Shown: positions 17,992-26,366 of the stretch, one piece after another | Layout of the letters: every line of letters begins with the position of its first letter | Position numbering within the stretch: the first letter of the stretch is position 1 | Assembly (NCBI RefSeq): GCF_038003085.1 | Contig: NZ_JBBOOM010000001.1 | Location: 124,001 to 188,000, forward strand | Length of the DNA: 64,000 nt | Origin: Psychrobacillus sp. FSL K6-2836 | GTDB lineage: Bacteria; Bacillota; Bacilli; Bacillales_A; Planococcaceae | Reading direction: 5' to 3' | The notes under the pieces: model-generated | Databases searched by the model: none | Seen by the model: the letters and a program-made list of their open reading frames with translations, nothing else | What the model was told of the DNA's origin: nothing | Program-made: the position numbers and the translations under genes

Positions 17992-18867
17992 ATGGAATGG
18001 CAACGATTAGAATATTTCCAAACACTTGCAAAGATTCAACATATGACGAAAGCCGCAGAAATACTAGCTATTTCTCAGCCAGCTTTAAGTAGATCCATCG
18101 CAAGTTTGGAGCAGGAAATTGGAGTTCCATTATTTGATCGACAAGGCCGCTCTATCATTTTGAATAAATACGGACAGCTGTTTTTAAAAAGAGTCAATAA
18201 AATTATGAAAGAAATGGAGGATGGTTTAGAAGAAATCCAGCATATTATAAATCCTGAACACGGAGAAGTTTCGCTTGGTTTTTTACATACTTTAGGTACA
18301 AGCACTGTTCCTAATATTATACGTGCGTTTCATAAGGAGCATCCACATATCACCTTCCAATTTCAACAAAATCATACTCATACCCAATTGAAAGAACTAA
18401 AACAGGGGAACTTAGATCTATGTTTGGTTGCGTCCATGGAAAACGAAAATCCGATTGAATGGACGGAGCTTTGGCGAGATGAATTGTTTGTGATAGTTCA
18501 GGCAAACCACCCACTTTCTTCACGTAGGAGCATTCGGCTAAAAGAAATAGCGAATGAGTCATTTATAGGGTTGAAAAAAGGCTATGCACTTCGAAAAACA
18601 ACAGATGAAATATTCGAGAATGAAGGATTAAAGCCAATTATTTCCTTTGAAGGAGATGAAGTCGCAACTGTTGCAGGCTTCATCGCTGCTGGACTGGGGT
18701 ATTCCATTTTACCGTATGGAGGAGAAATGGATAGGATGACTAAATTGAGGATGGAAGATGCTACATATGAACGTGTGATTGGTGTGGCCGTAGTAAAAGA
18801 TCGCTATCTATCCCCAGCTGCGAAGTTATTTCATCAGTTCGTTTTGGATTATTTTTTGGCTAGGTAA
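17992..18867 (+). CDS. LysR family transcriptional regulator
   Basis: A 291-residue regulator with an N-terminal winged HTH (residues 4-62; MTKAAEILAISQPALSRSIA) and a periplasmic-binding-protein-like effector domain (about 90-290; GEVSLGFLHTLGTSTVP, AGLGYSILP). LysR proteins usually regulate a divergent neighbour: here the esterase gene, though that is only inferred from layout. Effector unknown. It ends ten bases from the convergent GNAT gene. Confidence 0.93.
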   Translation: MEWQRLEYFQTLAKIQHMTKAAEILAISQPALSRSIASLEQEIGVPLFDRQGRSIILNKYGQLFLKRVNKIMKEMEDGLEEIQHIINPEHGEVSLGFLHTLGTSTVPNIIRAFHKEHPHITFQFQQNHTHTQLKELKQGNLDLCLVASMENENPIEWTELWRDELFVIVQANHPLSSRRSIRLKEIANESFIGLKKGYALRKTTDEIFENEGLKPIISFEGDEVATVAGFIAAGLGYSILPYGGEMDRMTKLRMEDATYERVIGVAVVKDRYLSPAAKLFHQFVLDYFLAR

Positions 18868-18876
18868 TGGTTTTGC

Positions 18877-19293
18877 TTACTCATATGATTTGCTAAATAC
18901 ACATTGAAATCGTTCAATGCCTGGATACTTTTCACCAAGACTTGTTATATTAAATCCGATAGAAGCATAGAATTCCACTGCATCCTTATCCGTTTCTACA
19001 ATGATAGAATCTATTTGAAATTTCTCGATAATAAAATAGATCATATTACTACCAATTTGCTGCTTCCTATTATTTGGGTTAACAGCAATATGCTTAATCT
19101 CACATACACTCGGAGAAACAAATTCTATTCCTATACAACCAACAATATCATTATCAATAATCTTTCCATACAACATTTTATTTGGTACTGATAAGTAAGA
19201 ATGATACTCCATATCCACCTTCTCTTTGGATGTAGCAAAGCATAATAGCTCCTCTATCTGAGGGGGTATCTTTTTCGACTCGATTTGTAGCAT
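18877..19293 (-). CDS. GNAT N-acetyltransferase
   Basis: A 138-residue acetyltransferase; VCEIKHIAVNPNNRKQQIG (about 88-106) is the acetyl-CoA-binding block, followed by DKDAVEFYASIGF. The open frame runs back to 19539, but only the ATG at 19293 has a proper ribosome site (GGAGG, eight bases). The 82 upstream codons hold a heptad repeat caused by a 21-bp tandem DNA repeat and probably are not part of the enzyme. Substrate unknown. Confidence 0.82.
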   Translation of the reverse strand: MLQIESKKIPPQIEELLCFATSKEKVDMEYHSYLSVPNKMLYGKIIDNDIVGCIGIEFVSPSVCEIKHIAVNPNNRKQQIGSNMIYFIIEKFQIDSIIVETDKDAVEFYASIGFNITSLGEKYPGIERFQCVFSKSYE

Positions 19294-19406
19294 AAGTTCT
19301 TCCTCCAATTTCTGTGATTGCGACTGGCAAGCTGCACGAGCGATATTCTTTGGGGCAAATGTATAGATGTAGAAACCATAACCAAGATTTCTTAGTAGAA
19401 GACCGG

Positions 19407-19518
19407 TTACTTGCTTGCGTATGTCATTTACTTGCGTCCACTCAATTGTTACTTGTTTACCTATATAATTTACTTGCGCTAACTGGTTGTTTACTTGCTC
19501 AAGATACTGATTTACTTG
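19407..19518. repeat. Minisatellite with exact 21-bp period, six units
   Basis: TTACTTG (mostly TTTACTTGCG) starts at 19407, 19428, 19449, 19470, 19491 and 19512, always 21 bp apart, with a variable half between. On the minus strand it reads as GCAAGTAAA units and, in the frame leading into the GNAT gene, as repeated QVN/QVT heptads. It lies upstream of the likely GNAT start. Confidence 0.9.
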
Positions 19519-19644
19519 CGTAACAGTAAATTTATCCATTAATGATGTGAATATATATGTGATGGTTGATTTATAAAATGAGGGTTTTTCCTATACAGCC
19601 AACATCCGTGTAGAATATTTGATTATAGCTGGTTTTTTTAAATC

Positions 19645-19693
19645 AAAACGCAAAAAAGTTGTTCCTTATAGCGAACAACTCTTTTGCGTTTTT
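19645..19693. terminator. Bidirectional terminator after ypgR
   Basis: AAAACGCAAAAAAGTTGTTC ... GAACAACTCTTTTGCGTTTTT forms a long stem four bases past the ypgR-type gene. Confidence 0.85.
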
Positions 19694-19697
19694 CAAT

Positions 19698-20813
19698 CTA
19701 TTTTCTTGCTTCACTCATTTGTTTCCAAACGGATCCTCTAGCTTCCTCGCCTCCTTCAATACGGGCAATAGCCATTAGCACTTGAAGTTTTACTTCGTAT
19801 TCTTTATCATCCATTGCGTCTTTAAGAGCTGGTAGTGCTTCAGTATCACCAACCTCGTAAAAATACATTGCTGCTCTCCAGCGAACTAGTTTGTTTTTAT
19901 CGAAAAGAGCAATCTTCATCGCATCTGCAAATTGTTCGAATCCTAAGTCACTCATTGCATCGCCAGCTGTTCTTCTAACTGCTGAACTTTTGTCTTTTAG
20001 AGCAATTTCTAAATAAGGTACAACTGCTTCATCCTCTATTAATCCAAGGTAAACTGTAGCTAGTCGTCTAATAGATACTTGCTCATCTTGTATTGCTCGT
20101 TCCAGTATAGGCAGATCCTCTATTTCTGGGTTGATCAGGTTATTTAGTAATTGAAAACGTCGCTCCCATTCACTTACTTCAAATTGGTCCAATGTAAATG
20201 GTACTCTTATAGGCTTTTTGTCTTCTTCGTTTATATCTTTATCTGCAATAAGTTGACCTAGCTTGCTTTCCGGAAAAGTTGCTTCTAGCTCTTTTACTAA
20301 CTGTTCTCCTATTTCCTTCTGATCACCATAACGAACGCCATAATCTACCCACTTACGTAGCAAAATATAGTTTTCTTTATCGCCCTCCATCGCTTCATCC
20401 AACGCCTTAATAAAGCGTTCGGATAGTCCATATCTCGATTCGGATTCACTATCGAAAACCTTCACCTGCAGAGGAATACCTTTATATTGCTGAACATGTA
20501 CATAAACTTCTCCGTAATGCTCTAATGGTTTATCTGTATCGTTTGCTTCATCATTTTCAGCACCGAAAACATTTTCGACACTCGCTAAAATTGTTTCCCA
20601 AGCAAACTTCGCAATACGCTCAATTGCAAGAAAGTCTGCCACATGGTAAACACCTTTAACGCCTTCAATATCAAAGATAGCTTGAATTTCCTTTGGAGCA
20701 TCGGCTATATTGTCTTTTTTATAGTTATGGCTTTTGCCAAAAGGCAACTCCTGATCTATAACCACTTTCATCGTATTTGGACTTGGTGTCGGCTCAATCG
20801 TTACTATTTTCAT
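19698..20813 (-). CDS. ypgR: YpgR/CvfC family protein: NFU-N domain plus HEAT repeats
   Basis: A 371-residue cytoplasmic protein. The N-terminal about 90 residues resemble the scaffold Nfu/NifU N domain (EPTPSPNTMKVVID ... IFDIEGVKGVYHVADFLAI), and the last third is made of HEAT-like repeats (RRLATVYLGLIEDEAVVPYL; RRTAGDAMSDLG; RWRAAMYFYEVGD). This matches B. subtilis YpgR and S. aureus CvfC, a conserved virulence factor of unknown mechanism. ATG at 20813 is chosen; the ATG at 20822 is too close to GGAGG. Follows the ABC-F gene. Confidence 0.87.
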   Translation of the reverse strand: MKIVTIEPTPSPNTMKVVIDQELPFGKSHNYKKDNIADAPKEIQAIFDIEGVKGVYHVADFLAIERIAKFAWETILASVENVFGAENDEANDTDKPLEHYGEVYVHVQQYKGIPLQVKVFDSESESRYGLSERFIKALDEAMEGDKENYILLRKWVDYGVRYGDQKEIGEQLVKELEATFPESKLGQLIADKDINEEDKKPIRVPFTLDQFEVSEWERRFQLLNNLINPEIEDLPILERAIQDEQVSIRRLATVYLGLIEDEAVVPYLEIALKDKSSAVRRTAGDAMSDLGFEQFADAMKIALFDKNKLVRWRAAMYFYEVGDTEALPALKDAMDDKEYEVKLQVLMAIARIEGGEEARGSVWKQMSEARK

Positions 20814-20839
20814 CCTGTACATACCTCCAGTAAGTTAAG

Positions 20840-22720
20840 TTAAGAAGATGCTATTTCTTCCAAATAGGACCATCTTTCAATTAACTGCTCATATTTGGCG
20901 TTAGCTTCTGCTAACTCATTCGTTATATCTTGCAGTAAAGTAAAATCAGAACCAGCTGTTTGCATTTTACCTTCTAATCGCTCTATTAACTGTTCTGTTT
21001 GTTCAATTTCTTGCCCTATAGTTTCCCATTCTCTTTGTTCTTTATAGGAAAATTTCTTCTTTTCTTTTACTACTTTTTCAGGTGATTCCACTTTTATTTG
21101 TTCTACTATTTCCTTTGGAGTTTCTTTTGGTGCATCAAGCATATCTGAATATACCCCAAGCCATTCAGTTACTGTACCATCACCATTTAATAGCCAAAGC
21201 TTTTTGGCAATGCGGTCCAAGAAGAAACGGTCATGGGAAATCGTAATAATTACACCTGGAAAAGATTCCATGAAATCTTCCAGAACAGATAATGTTTGAA
21301 TATCTAAATCATTTGTAGGCTCATCTAGGAAAAGAACATTGGGCTGCTCCATTAACATTTTTAATAGTACTAGTCGTTTCTTTTCCCCACCAGATAGTTT
21401 TCCGATTTGGGTACCATGTGTGTTTAATGGGAACAAGAATCGCTCTAACATTTGAGCAGCAGAGAATTTTTCTCCAGAACCAGTTTCTATTAAATCGGAT
21501 GATTCACGAACATATTCAATCATTCTTGTTTGTGGATTCAACTCTGGTAACTGTTGAGTAAAGTGCATTAACTTAACCGTGGAACCTTTAATTATTTCAC
21601 CTGAATCCATTGGAACTTCCCCGGCAAGCATTTTAAGGAGCGTACTTTTCCCTACACCATTAGGACCTACAATACCAATGCGATCTCCCGCTTGCAGTAA
21701 AAAAGAAAAGTCTTCAACAATTTTCTTCTCATCAAAGCTTTTGGTAATACCTTTTCCTTCTAACACTTGTTTTCCGAGTCTTGTTGTCACCATTTCCAAT
21801 TCTAAATTTAGGGCGGAATTATCACGATCAATACTTGCGTCTATCTCTTCAAATCGGTCTTTTCTTGCTTTTTGTTTTGTAGATCTTGCTTTAGCCCCTC
21901 TGCGAATCCATTTTAATTCATTACGGTATAAATTTTGAAGTTTTTGCTGGGATGCAGCATTCATTTCTTCACGCAATGCTTTTGACTCTAAATAGTCTGC
22001 ATAATTTCCAGTGTGCGTATATAAGGTTTTATCTGCAAGCTCATAAATATGTGTTGCAACGGTATCTAAAAAGTATCGATCATGTGTTACAAAAATGATA
22101 GAACCTTCAACTCTTTGTAGCATTTCCTGTAACCAATCAGTTGACTCTTTATCTAAATGGTTTGTTGGCTCATCCAACAATAAAAGATCTGCTGGTTCGA
22201 TTAATACTTTCGCTAGTGCTACTCTTTTTTGCTGACCTCCAGATAGATGAAGGATAGATTCCTCAAATTGAGTTATACCCAATTTAGTTAAAGCAGTCTT
22301 TGCCAATGAATTGACATCCCATGCTTGTAAATCATCCATTTTCTGCTGCAGATCCATCAATCTATTTTGTAGTTCAGTCGAATCCGAGTTTTCCATTAAC
22401 GCTATTAAGGCTTCCTCGTACTCTCGATTAATCTTTAATATTGGAGAATCCCCACCAAATACGGTTTGGATTACTGTTTCATCCTTTTCAAAAGTTGGTT
22501 GCTGCTCCAAATAGGCAATACGATATTTGTTTGGGTGATCTCGTTCAATAGAATCTGCTTCTAATTCACCTGCAATAATAGATAGAAAGGTAGATTTACC
22601 TGTACCATTTATACCGATTAAACCCGCCCGATTTTGGTTGTTAATAGTAAAGGATATATTTTCAAATAAGGTCTTTTCACCGACTGTTTTTGTTAAATTA
22701 GAAATGATTAAATGACTCAT
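20840..22720 (-). CDS. ABC-F family ATPase (YfmR/Uup-like)
   Basis: A 626-residue soluble protein with two ABC ATPase domains and no membrane part. Walker A motifs are GINGTGKST and GPNGVGKST; signatures are LSGGQQKRVALAK and LSGGEKKRLVLLK; Walker B motifs are LLLLDEPTNHLD and VLFLDEPTNDLD. The linker has ELKWIRRGAKARSTKQKAR, typical of ABC-F factors that bind the ribosomal E site. A C-terminal coiled coil (about 560-620) matches the YfmR/Uup group, which helps ribosomes stalled on difficult sequences. Overlaps the HD gene stop by four bases, so coupled. Confidence 0.93.
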   Translation of the reverse strand: MSHLIISNLTKTVGEKTLFENISFTINNQNRAGLIGINGTGKSTFLSIIAGELEADSIERDHPNKYRIAYLEQQPTFEKDETVIQTVFGGDSPILKINREYEEALIALMENSDSTELQNRLMDLQQKMDDLQAWDVNSLAKTALTKLGITQFEESILHLSGGQQKRVALAKVLIEPADLLLLDEPTNHLDKESTDWLQEMLQRVEGSIIFVTHDRYFLDTVATHIYELADKTLYTHTGNYADYLESKALREEMNAASQQKLQNLYRNELKWIRRGAKARSTKQKARKDRFEEIDASIDRDNSALNLELEMVTTRLGKQVLEGKGITKSFDEKKIVEDFSFLLQAGDRIGIVGPNGVGKSTLLKMLAGEVPMDSGEIIKGSTVKLMHFTQQLPELNPQTRMIEYVRESSDLIETGSGEKFSAAQMLERFLFPLNTHGTQIGKLSGGEKKRLVLLKMLMEQPNVLFLDEPTNDLDIQTLSVLEDFMESFPGVIITISHDRFFLDRIAKKLWLLNGDGTVTEWLGVYSDMLDAPKETPKEIVEQIKVESPEKVVKEKKKFSYKEQREWETIGQEIEQTEQLIERLEGKMQTAGSDFTLLQDITNELAEANAKYEQLIERWSYLEEIASS

Positions 22721-23349
22721 ATATATTCTCCTGTTTCTTTACGTAAGTTTTCTAGAAATAGTTCCATGAAGGCATGTCGCTCTACTGCAAGTTCTTTCCC
22801 TTTTTGCGTTTGCATTCCTTCTGATAGCTTTAATAATTTTTCATAAAAATGTGTAACCGATGCTGTTTTTTTCGTTCGATATTCTTCTACGGACATATTT
22901 TCCCTTGGAGTTTCAGAAGCGTCATAAAGTAGTCTTCCTTTTGCACCGCCATATGCGAACGTTCGTGCAATACCAACTGCTCCAATTGCGTCTAATCTAT
23001 CCGCATCTCGAACAATTTTCGCTTCTAAAGTATCCGCTTTTACCTCATGACCTCCATTAAATGATATTGCTTTAATCACTTCTTTTACCTTAGCTATTTT
23101 TTCTTCCGATAGATTTAGCTGTTTAATGATTCTTTCTTCCTCTTGCTTTTCAGCTGTAGAATATTTAGGATCACTCACATCATGAAGTAATACTGCAAGT
23201 TCAATAATCTCCCTATCTGCAATAGGCTCTGTATCCGCAATTTCAAATGCATTTTTACGCACTCTTTCTATATGTTGAAAATCGTGACTAGCATCAAAAT
23301 GCATGTACACGTCTTTAACCAAATTCTCACATAGCTCAATAAGATTCAT
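22717..23349 (-). CDS. ypgQ: HD domain phosphohydrolase (YpgQ-like)
   Basis: A 210-residue metal-dependent hydrolase. The HD residues are SHDFQHIERV (His22, His26), LLHDVSD (His56-Asp57) and RDADRLDAIGA (distal Asp). The pattern fits the YpgQ/YedJ group; the B. subtilis protein has dNTP pyrophosphohydrolase activity. First gene of the unit with the ABC-F and YpgR-type genes, with a four-base stop/start overlap. Confidence 0.85.
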   Translation of the reverse strand: MNLIELCENLVKDVYMHFDASHDFQHIERVRKNAFEIADTEPIADREIIELAVLLHDVSDPKYSTAEKQEEERIIKQLNLSEEKIAKVKEVIKAISFNGGHEVKADTLEAKIVRDADRLDAIGAVGIARTFAYGGAKGRLLYDASETPRENMSVEEYRTKKTASVTHFYEKLLKLSEGMQTQKGKELAVERHAFMELFLENLRKETGEYI

Positions 23350-23624
23350 CTTTTTATTCTCCTCAAGTTTGATTCATCACCTCTATTATATACAATAAAG
23401 CTCTTTGACTGTAATATTTGCATTTATTTTAATGGACTTGAATACAAATTCATTCTCCCATAGGTTTTTCATATATAGCAAAAAGCTTTCTAGCACTCAT
23501 TTAAAATAGTTTTATTAGTTTAGTCAAATAAACTATATCCTTTTTTTAAAAGCTCATATGTTATATAAATCCGGTTGTAAAATTATTGCAACCTGGAAAA
23601 ACAATTGAGGAAGGAGTTTATAAA
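23350..23624. other. Leader region of the spore coat cluster
   Basis: AT-rich and divergent between ypgQ and the first coat gene. A CATATGTTA at 23555 resembles a SigK -10 (CATA-N3-TA), as expected for coat genes, but no AC -35 at the right spacing is clear. Confidence 0.35.
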
Positions 23625-24131
23625 ATGAGTCATTGGAAATGCACGCATTGTAAGTATGTTTGTGAAAAACCTGCTAAAAAATGCACACGATGCAATAATC
23701 ATCATTGGGAGCAGGAGGAAGAAGATAAAAACTGGCATCACTCTGAAAAAAACGAGGATGCAACAGTTTTTCAAGGTGGTGGTCAGTTTTCATCTGTCGA
23801 CCAAGAGTCCGACGAATTAATCTGGATAAAAGATTCTTGTAACGTAACTGTTCGATCAACAGATACACAAGCAGCTGTTTCGCTACAAGTAGGCTTACAA
23901 CTTGCTATAGCGCTTGTAATTAGCATAGCAATCGGTAATACAACTCAAGGTCAAGCTGTATCTCAAGAATTGTTCCAAAAGTTTAATGATGAGCAAACGA
24001 ACAAACAGAAAATTTATGTAGATAATTCAAAAGACGTCAATATTGTAACTACTGATACGGACTTATCAGTTAATATCGAAGCTATGTTACAAATTTTGGT
24101 AGCATTAGTTGCGAAATTGGATATTTTTTAA
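23625..24131 (+). CDS. Spore coat protein X/V-domain protein with N-terminal zinc-ribbon-like motif
   Basis: A 168-residue protein with two parts. Residues 1-30 carry C6-x2-C9 ... C20-x2-C23 (WKCTHCKYVC ... KKCTRCNNHHW), a rubredoxin/zinc-ribbon-like knuckle pair. The rest is the coat X/V domain in two halves: IWIKDSCNVTVRSTDTQAA with a hydrophobic segment, then IYVDNSKDVNIVTTDTDLSV and LQILVALVAKLDIF. CotX-type proteins belong to the insoluble outer coat or crust. Start 23625 is set by GAGGAAGGAG; the frame opens further upstream without a site. The Cys head is not part of the CotX I know. Confidence 0.85.
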   Translation: MSHWKCTHCKYVCEKPAKKCTRCNNHHWEQEEEDKNWHHSEKNEDATVFQGGGQFSSVDQESDELIWIKDSCNVTVRSTDTQAAVSLQVGLQLAIALVISIAIGNTTQGQAVSQELFQKFNDEQTNKQKIYVDNSKDVNIVTTDTDLSVNIEAMLQILVALVAKLDIF

Positions 24132-24159
24132 TCAAAAATAAAAGAGGTGAATAAATATA

Positions 24160-24591
24160 ATGGAGAAAAGAAAATGGAGAGCATTAGATCATTGCGATAC
24201 TTCCTGTAATAATAATAACAGTGATGTCCTACAAGACGGGGAACAAGTAGTATCTACAAAACAACAATCATTTGAACGGATTATCGTTAAGGATTCCGAA
24301 TGCATTGAAGTACGATCGACAGATACACAAGCAGCGATTTCGCTACAACTAGGAATACAAGCAGCAATTGCAGCTGTTATAAGTGTCACTATCGGGGATT
24401 CTGAACAAGGAAGAGCTGTAACTCAAGATCTCAACCAATTTATCAAAACAAAACAAAGAAATGTTCAAACAACAATAATTGAAGGCTCTAAAAATATTAC
24501 CGTGGTAACTACAGATACCGACTTGGCAGTTAATATCCAGGCTTTGCTTCAAATACTTGTGGCTATCGTTGCAAAATTAGATATCCTATAG
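24160..24591 (+). CDS. Spore coat protein CotX-like
   Basis: A 143-residue outer-coat/crust protein of the CotX/CotV domain family, a tandem paralogue of the preceding gene. Two repeated halves: RIIVKDSECIEVRSTDTQAA with LQLGIQAAIAAVISV, and IEGSKNITVVTTDTDLAVNI with LQILVAIVAKLDIL. A short N-terminus with two Cys (C..SC) replaces the zinc-ribbon-like head. Preceded by GAGGTG; 28 bp after the first coat gene, so probably one transcript made in the mother cell. Confidence 0.88.
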   Translation: MEKRKWRALDHCDTSCNNNNSDVLQDGEQVVSTKQQSFERIIVKDSECIEVRSTDTQAAISLQLGIQAAIAAVISVTIGDSEQGRAVTQDLNQFIKTKQRNVQTTIIEGSKNITVVTTDTDLAVNIQALLQILVAIVAKLDIL

Positions 24592-24791
24592 TTTTTACGC
24601 GAAAATATAAAAACGATTTGAATAAATTTAGTTGGATTTTTCAGTGTACTAGAGAAAAGCCTTACTTTGAACACTTAAGAAAGTAACTTACCGGATATTT
24701 TTATAGAAAAAACCGCTCATTTATACTGTTCAATTTTCCTATAGTTGCATATGTTACTATTGAGCAGATTTTAAGTGAAGGAGTGAACAAT

Positions 24792-25010
24792 GTGAGTAAT
24801 TTACCAGAAAAACCAAATTCTATTTCAAACAAAGTAATTGATCTTCTAGTGGATGATACACTTAGAAGAAATGGTATAGATCCGGAAAACATTAAAGAAA
24901 AGTTAACAGCTCAACAAAAAAAGCAATTAAAGGAATTAGTTGAAGATTTAACTCATCAAGTTAACACATTTACTGATCAACCAACTACGGATAACAAGAG
25001 CTCAAAATAA
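24792..25010 (+). CDS. Spore coat protein CotW-like
   Basis: A 72-residue charged helical protein. The segment from KVIDLLVDDTLRRNGIDPEN through QQKKQLKELVEDLTHQV has the same pattern as the central part of B. subtilis CotW (a HG/NG turn followed by a K/E-rich helix), and the position after cotX-like genes fits the cotVWXYZ crust cluster. GTG at 24792 has GAAGGAG eight bases upstream; the GTG at 24783 overlaps that site. Family call is by pattern, moderately sure. Confidence 0.65.
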   Translation: MSNLPEKPNSISNKVIDLLVDDTLRRNGIDPENIKEKLTAQQKKQLKELVEDLTHQVNTFTDQPTTDNKSSK

Positions 25011-25395
25011 ACTATATATGACAGCCAAATATTTAAGGCTAGGAAAAAAGATTAATTGATTTTATTCCTAGTCTTTTATATTTTGTTGTTTAGTTATTAT
25101 GCACCTTACACACTACCTGACAATAAAAAAAGTGGCAGGGCTAGGCACCAAATCAATTTCTGTCATAAATTTAAAACATGCTCAGAGGGATATTTTGTCT
25201 TGGAAATTACTTTTCCAATAGTATTATATACTAAGCAATTTATTAATAATTTCATTATTTAGATCTACAAACTATAATTGTGCACAGAGAAGCGGAAAAG
25301 CTAAAATTCGACATATTATTGACGAAGACTGACAATTCAAGTATAGTTTATGTATCCATTTATAGAATCTTCAGTGGATTAAGGGAGGAACGTTT
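25011..25395. other. Intergenic: terminator after cotW-like gene and csp promoter
   Basis: A GGCTAGGAA ... TTCCTAGTC hairpin (about 25037-25072) followed by TTTTATATTTTG ends the coat cluster. The middle (25080-25300) shows only a short frame without a ribosome site. The cold-shock promoter lies at 25319-25347. Confidence 0.6.
25319..25347 (+). promoter_or_regulatory. SigA-type promoter of the cold-shock gene
   Basis: TTGACG, 17-base spacer, TATAGT, leaving a leader of about 40 bases before the start codon. Confidence 0.7.
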
Positions 25396-25599
25396 ATGCA
25401 ACAGGGGAAAGTAAAATGGTTTAATAATGAAAAAGGGTATGGTTTCATCGAATACAACGATGGAGAAGATGTATTTGTCCATTTTACAGGAATTCAAGGT
25501 GATGGATTTCGAGCATTAGACGAAGGTCAACAAGTAACGTTCGAAATAGTTGAAGGAAACCGTGGACCTCAAGCTGCAAACGTGATAAAAAACGAATAG
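25396..25599 (+). CDS. cspD: Cold-shock protein, CspD-like
   Basis: A 67-residue single OB-fold RNA/ssDNA-binding protein. [17 protein letters not shown] contains RNP-1 (KGYGFI) and DVFVHF is RNP-2. It melts mRNA structure and tunes translation, especially in the cold. It has a short leader and a strong terminator. The place beside ypeQ matches cspD in B. subtilis. A paralogue lies at 27634-27834. Confidence 0.93.
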   Translation: MQQGKVKWFNNEKGYGFIEYNDGEDVFVHFTGIQGDGFRALDEGQQVTFEIVEGNRGPQAANVIKNE

Positions 25600-25610
25600 A
25601 AACGCTTCTT

Positions 25611-25642
25611 CCCGCGACAAAATTAGTCGTGGGGCTTTTTTA
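25611..25642 (+). terminator. Terminator of the cold-shock gene
   Basis: CCCGCGAC-aaaatta-GTCGTGGGG followed by CTTTTTTATTTT. Confidence 0.85.
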
Positions 25643-25828
25643 TTTTGAACCCTTTAGGTTACTACCTATTCGTTTAATACTTTCACCAACCGTGCATTGT
25701 TCTATGCAAAATCTATACGCAATTGATTTGCCGCTTTCTTTTCGTAATTGCTTCCGAACAAAGCAGCCATCACAATAAGTATCTGATAAATAATCAATTT
25801 CATTTATAAGCTGTGTATTTTTCAACAT
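25640..25828 (-). CDS. ypeQ: Zinc-finger protein, YpeQ-like
   Basis: A 62-residue protein with YCDGCFV and FCIEQCTVGE, the C-x2-C ... H/R-F-C-x3-C pattern of the short zf-C2HCIx2C family (B. subtilis YpeQ). Likely binds one zinc through four Cys. Function unknown. The ATG lies in AT-rich sequence with a GAGGAG ribosome site. Convergent with the cold-shock gene, divergent from the RNase H-like gene. Confidence 0.8.
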   Translation of the reverse strand: MLKNTQLINEIDYLSDTYCDGCFVRKQLRKESGKSIAYRFCIEQCTVGESIKRIGSNLKGSK

Positions 25829-25940
25829 TTCTACTCCTCACTATTTCATAATTGTACTATTATGTTACTTTTATTTGCAACTATCCCTTTAATCATTCAA
25901 ACTAGATGTATCCATTATTCTTTTTTAAAAAGGTGATTAT

Positions 25941-26339
25941 ATGTTAGAAGTTTATATTGACGGGTCGACCACTGGCAATCCAGGACCAAGTGGCATTGGT
26001 GTGTTCATAAAAGGTGAAGGACACCATGTAAAAATAAGTGAATTTATCGGAGAATACTCCAATCACACGACGGAATTTATCGCATTACAAAGAGGTTTAG
26101 AAGAGGCAAAAAAACTATCTCCTTCCATTGTTTCAGCACGTACTGATTCACAAATCGTTTGTGCAGCAGTAGAAAAAAGGTATGCCAAGAATCCCGAATT
26201 TGCAGCTATATTGGAGAAAATTTTAGCCACTATAGAAGGGTTTGATCTGTTTTTTATCAAATGGATCCCTGACGATCAAAACAAAGCAGCCCATGCTCTT
26301 GCACGAGAGGCTGTATTAAAACAACTGCCTAAAAAGTAA
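25941..26339 (+). CDS. RNase HI-like protein (YpdQ type)
   Basis: A 132-residue RNase H-fold protein: VYIDGSTTGNPGPSGIG (Asp7), NHTTEFIALQRGLEEA (Glu45), ARTDSQIV (Asp69). The fourth catalytic acid, normally the Asp in a KADxLA-type motif, is His118 here (NKAAHALAREA), and the basic handle region is absent. B. subtilis YpdQ lacks RNase HI activity in tests; this one may also be inactive or a reduced-activity homologue. Terminator overlaps the stop. Confidence 0.85.
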   Translation: MLEVYIDGSTTGNPGPSGIGVFIKGEGHHVKISEFIGEYSNHTTEFIALQRGLEEAKKLSPSIVSARTDSQIVCAAVEKRYAKNPEFAAILEKILATIEGFDLFFIKWIPDDQNKAAHALAREAVLKQLPKK

Positions 26340-26354
26340 AAGGCAGTTGTTTTT
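26321..26354 (+). terminator. Terminator of the RNase H-like gene
   Basis: ACAACTGCCT ... AGGCAGTTGT followed by TTTT; the stop codon lies in the loop. Confidence 0.85.
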
Positions 26355-26366
26355 AGCTCTATGAAT

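Noticed and set aside
19407-19518. CRISPR-like array (regular repeats with variable spacers)
   Set aside because: The period is only 21 bp with a repeat half of about 9-10 bp, far below CRISPR repeat and spacer lengths, and no cas gene is present. Same for 62977-63051.
23533-23563. SigK promoter for the coat genes
   Set aside because: The -10-like CATATGTTA fits, but the nearest AC -35 has about 21 bases of spacing instead of 16-17, so I do not call it.
25056-25262. 68-aa plus-strand ORF upstream of the cold-shock gene
   Set aside because: Begins within the coat-cluster terminator and lacks a ribosome site.
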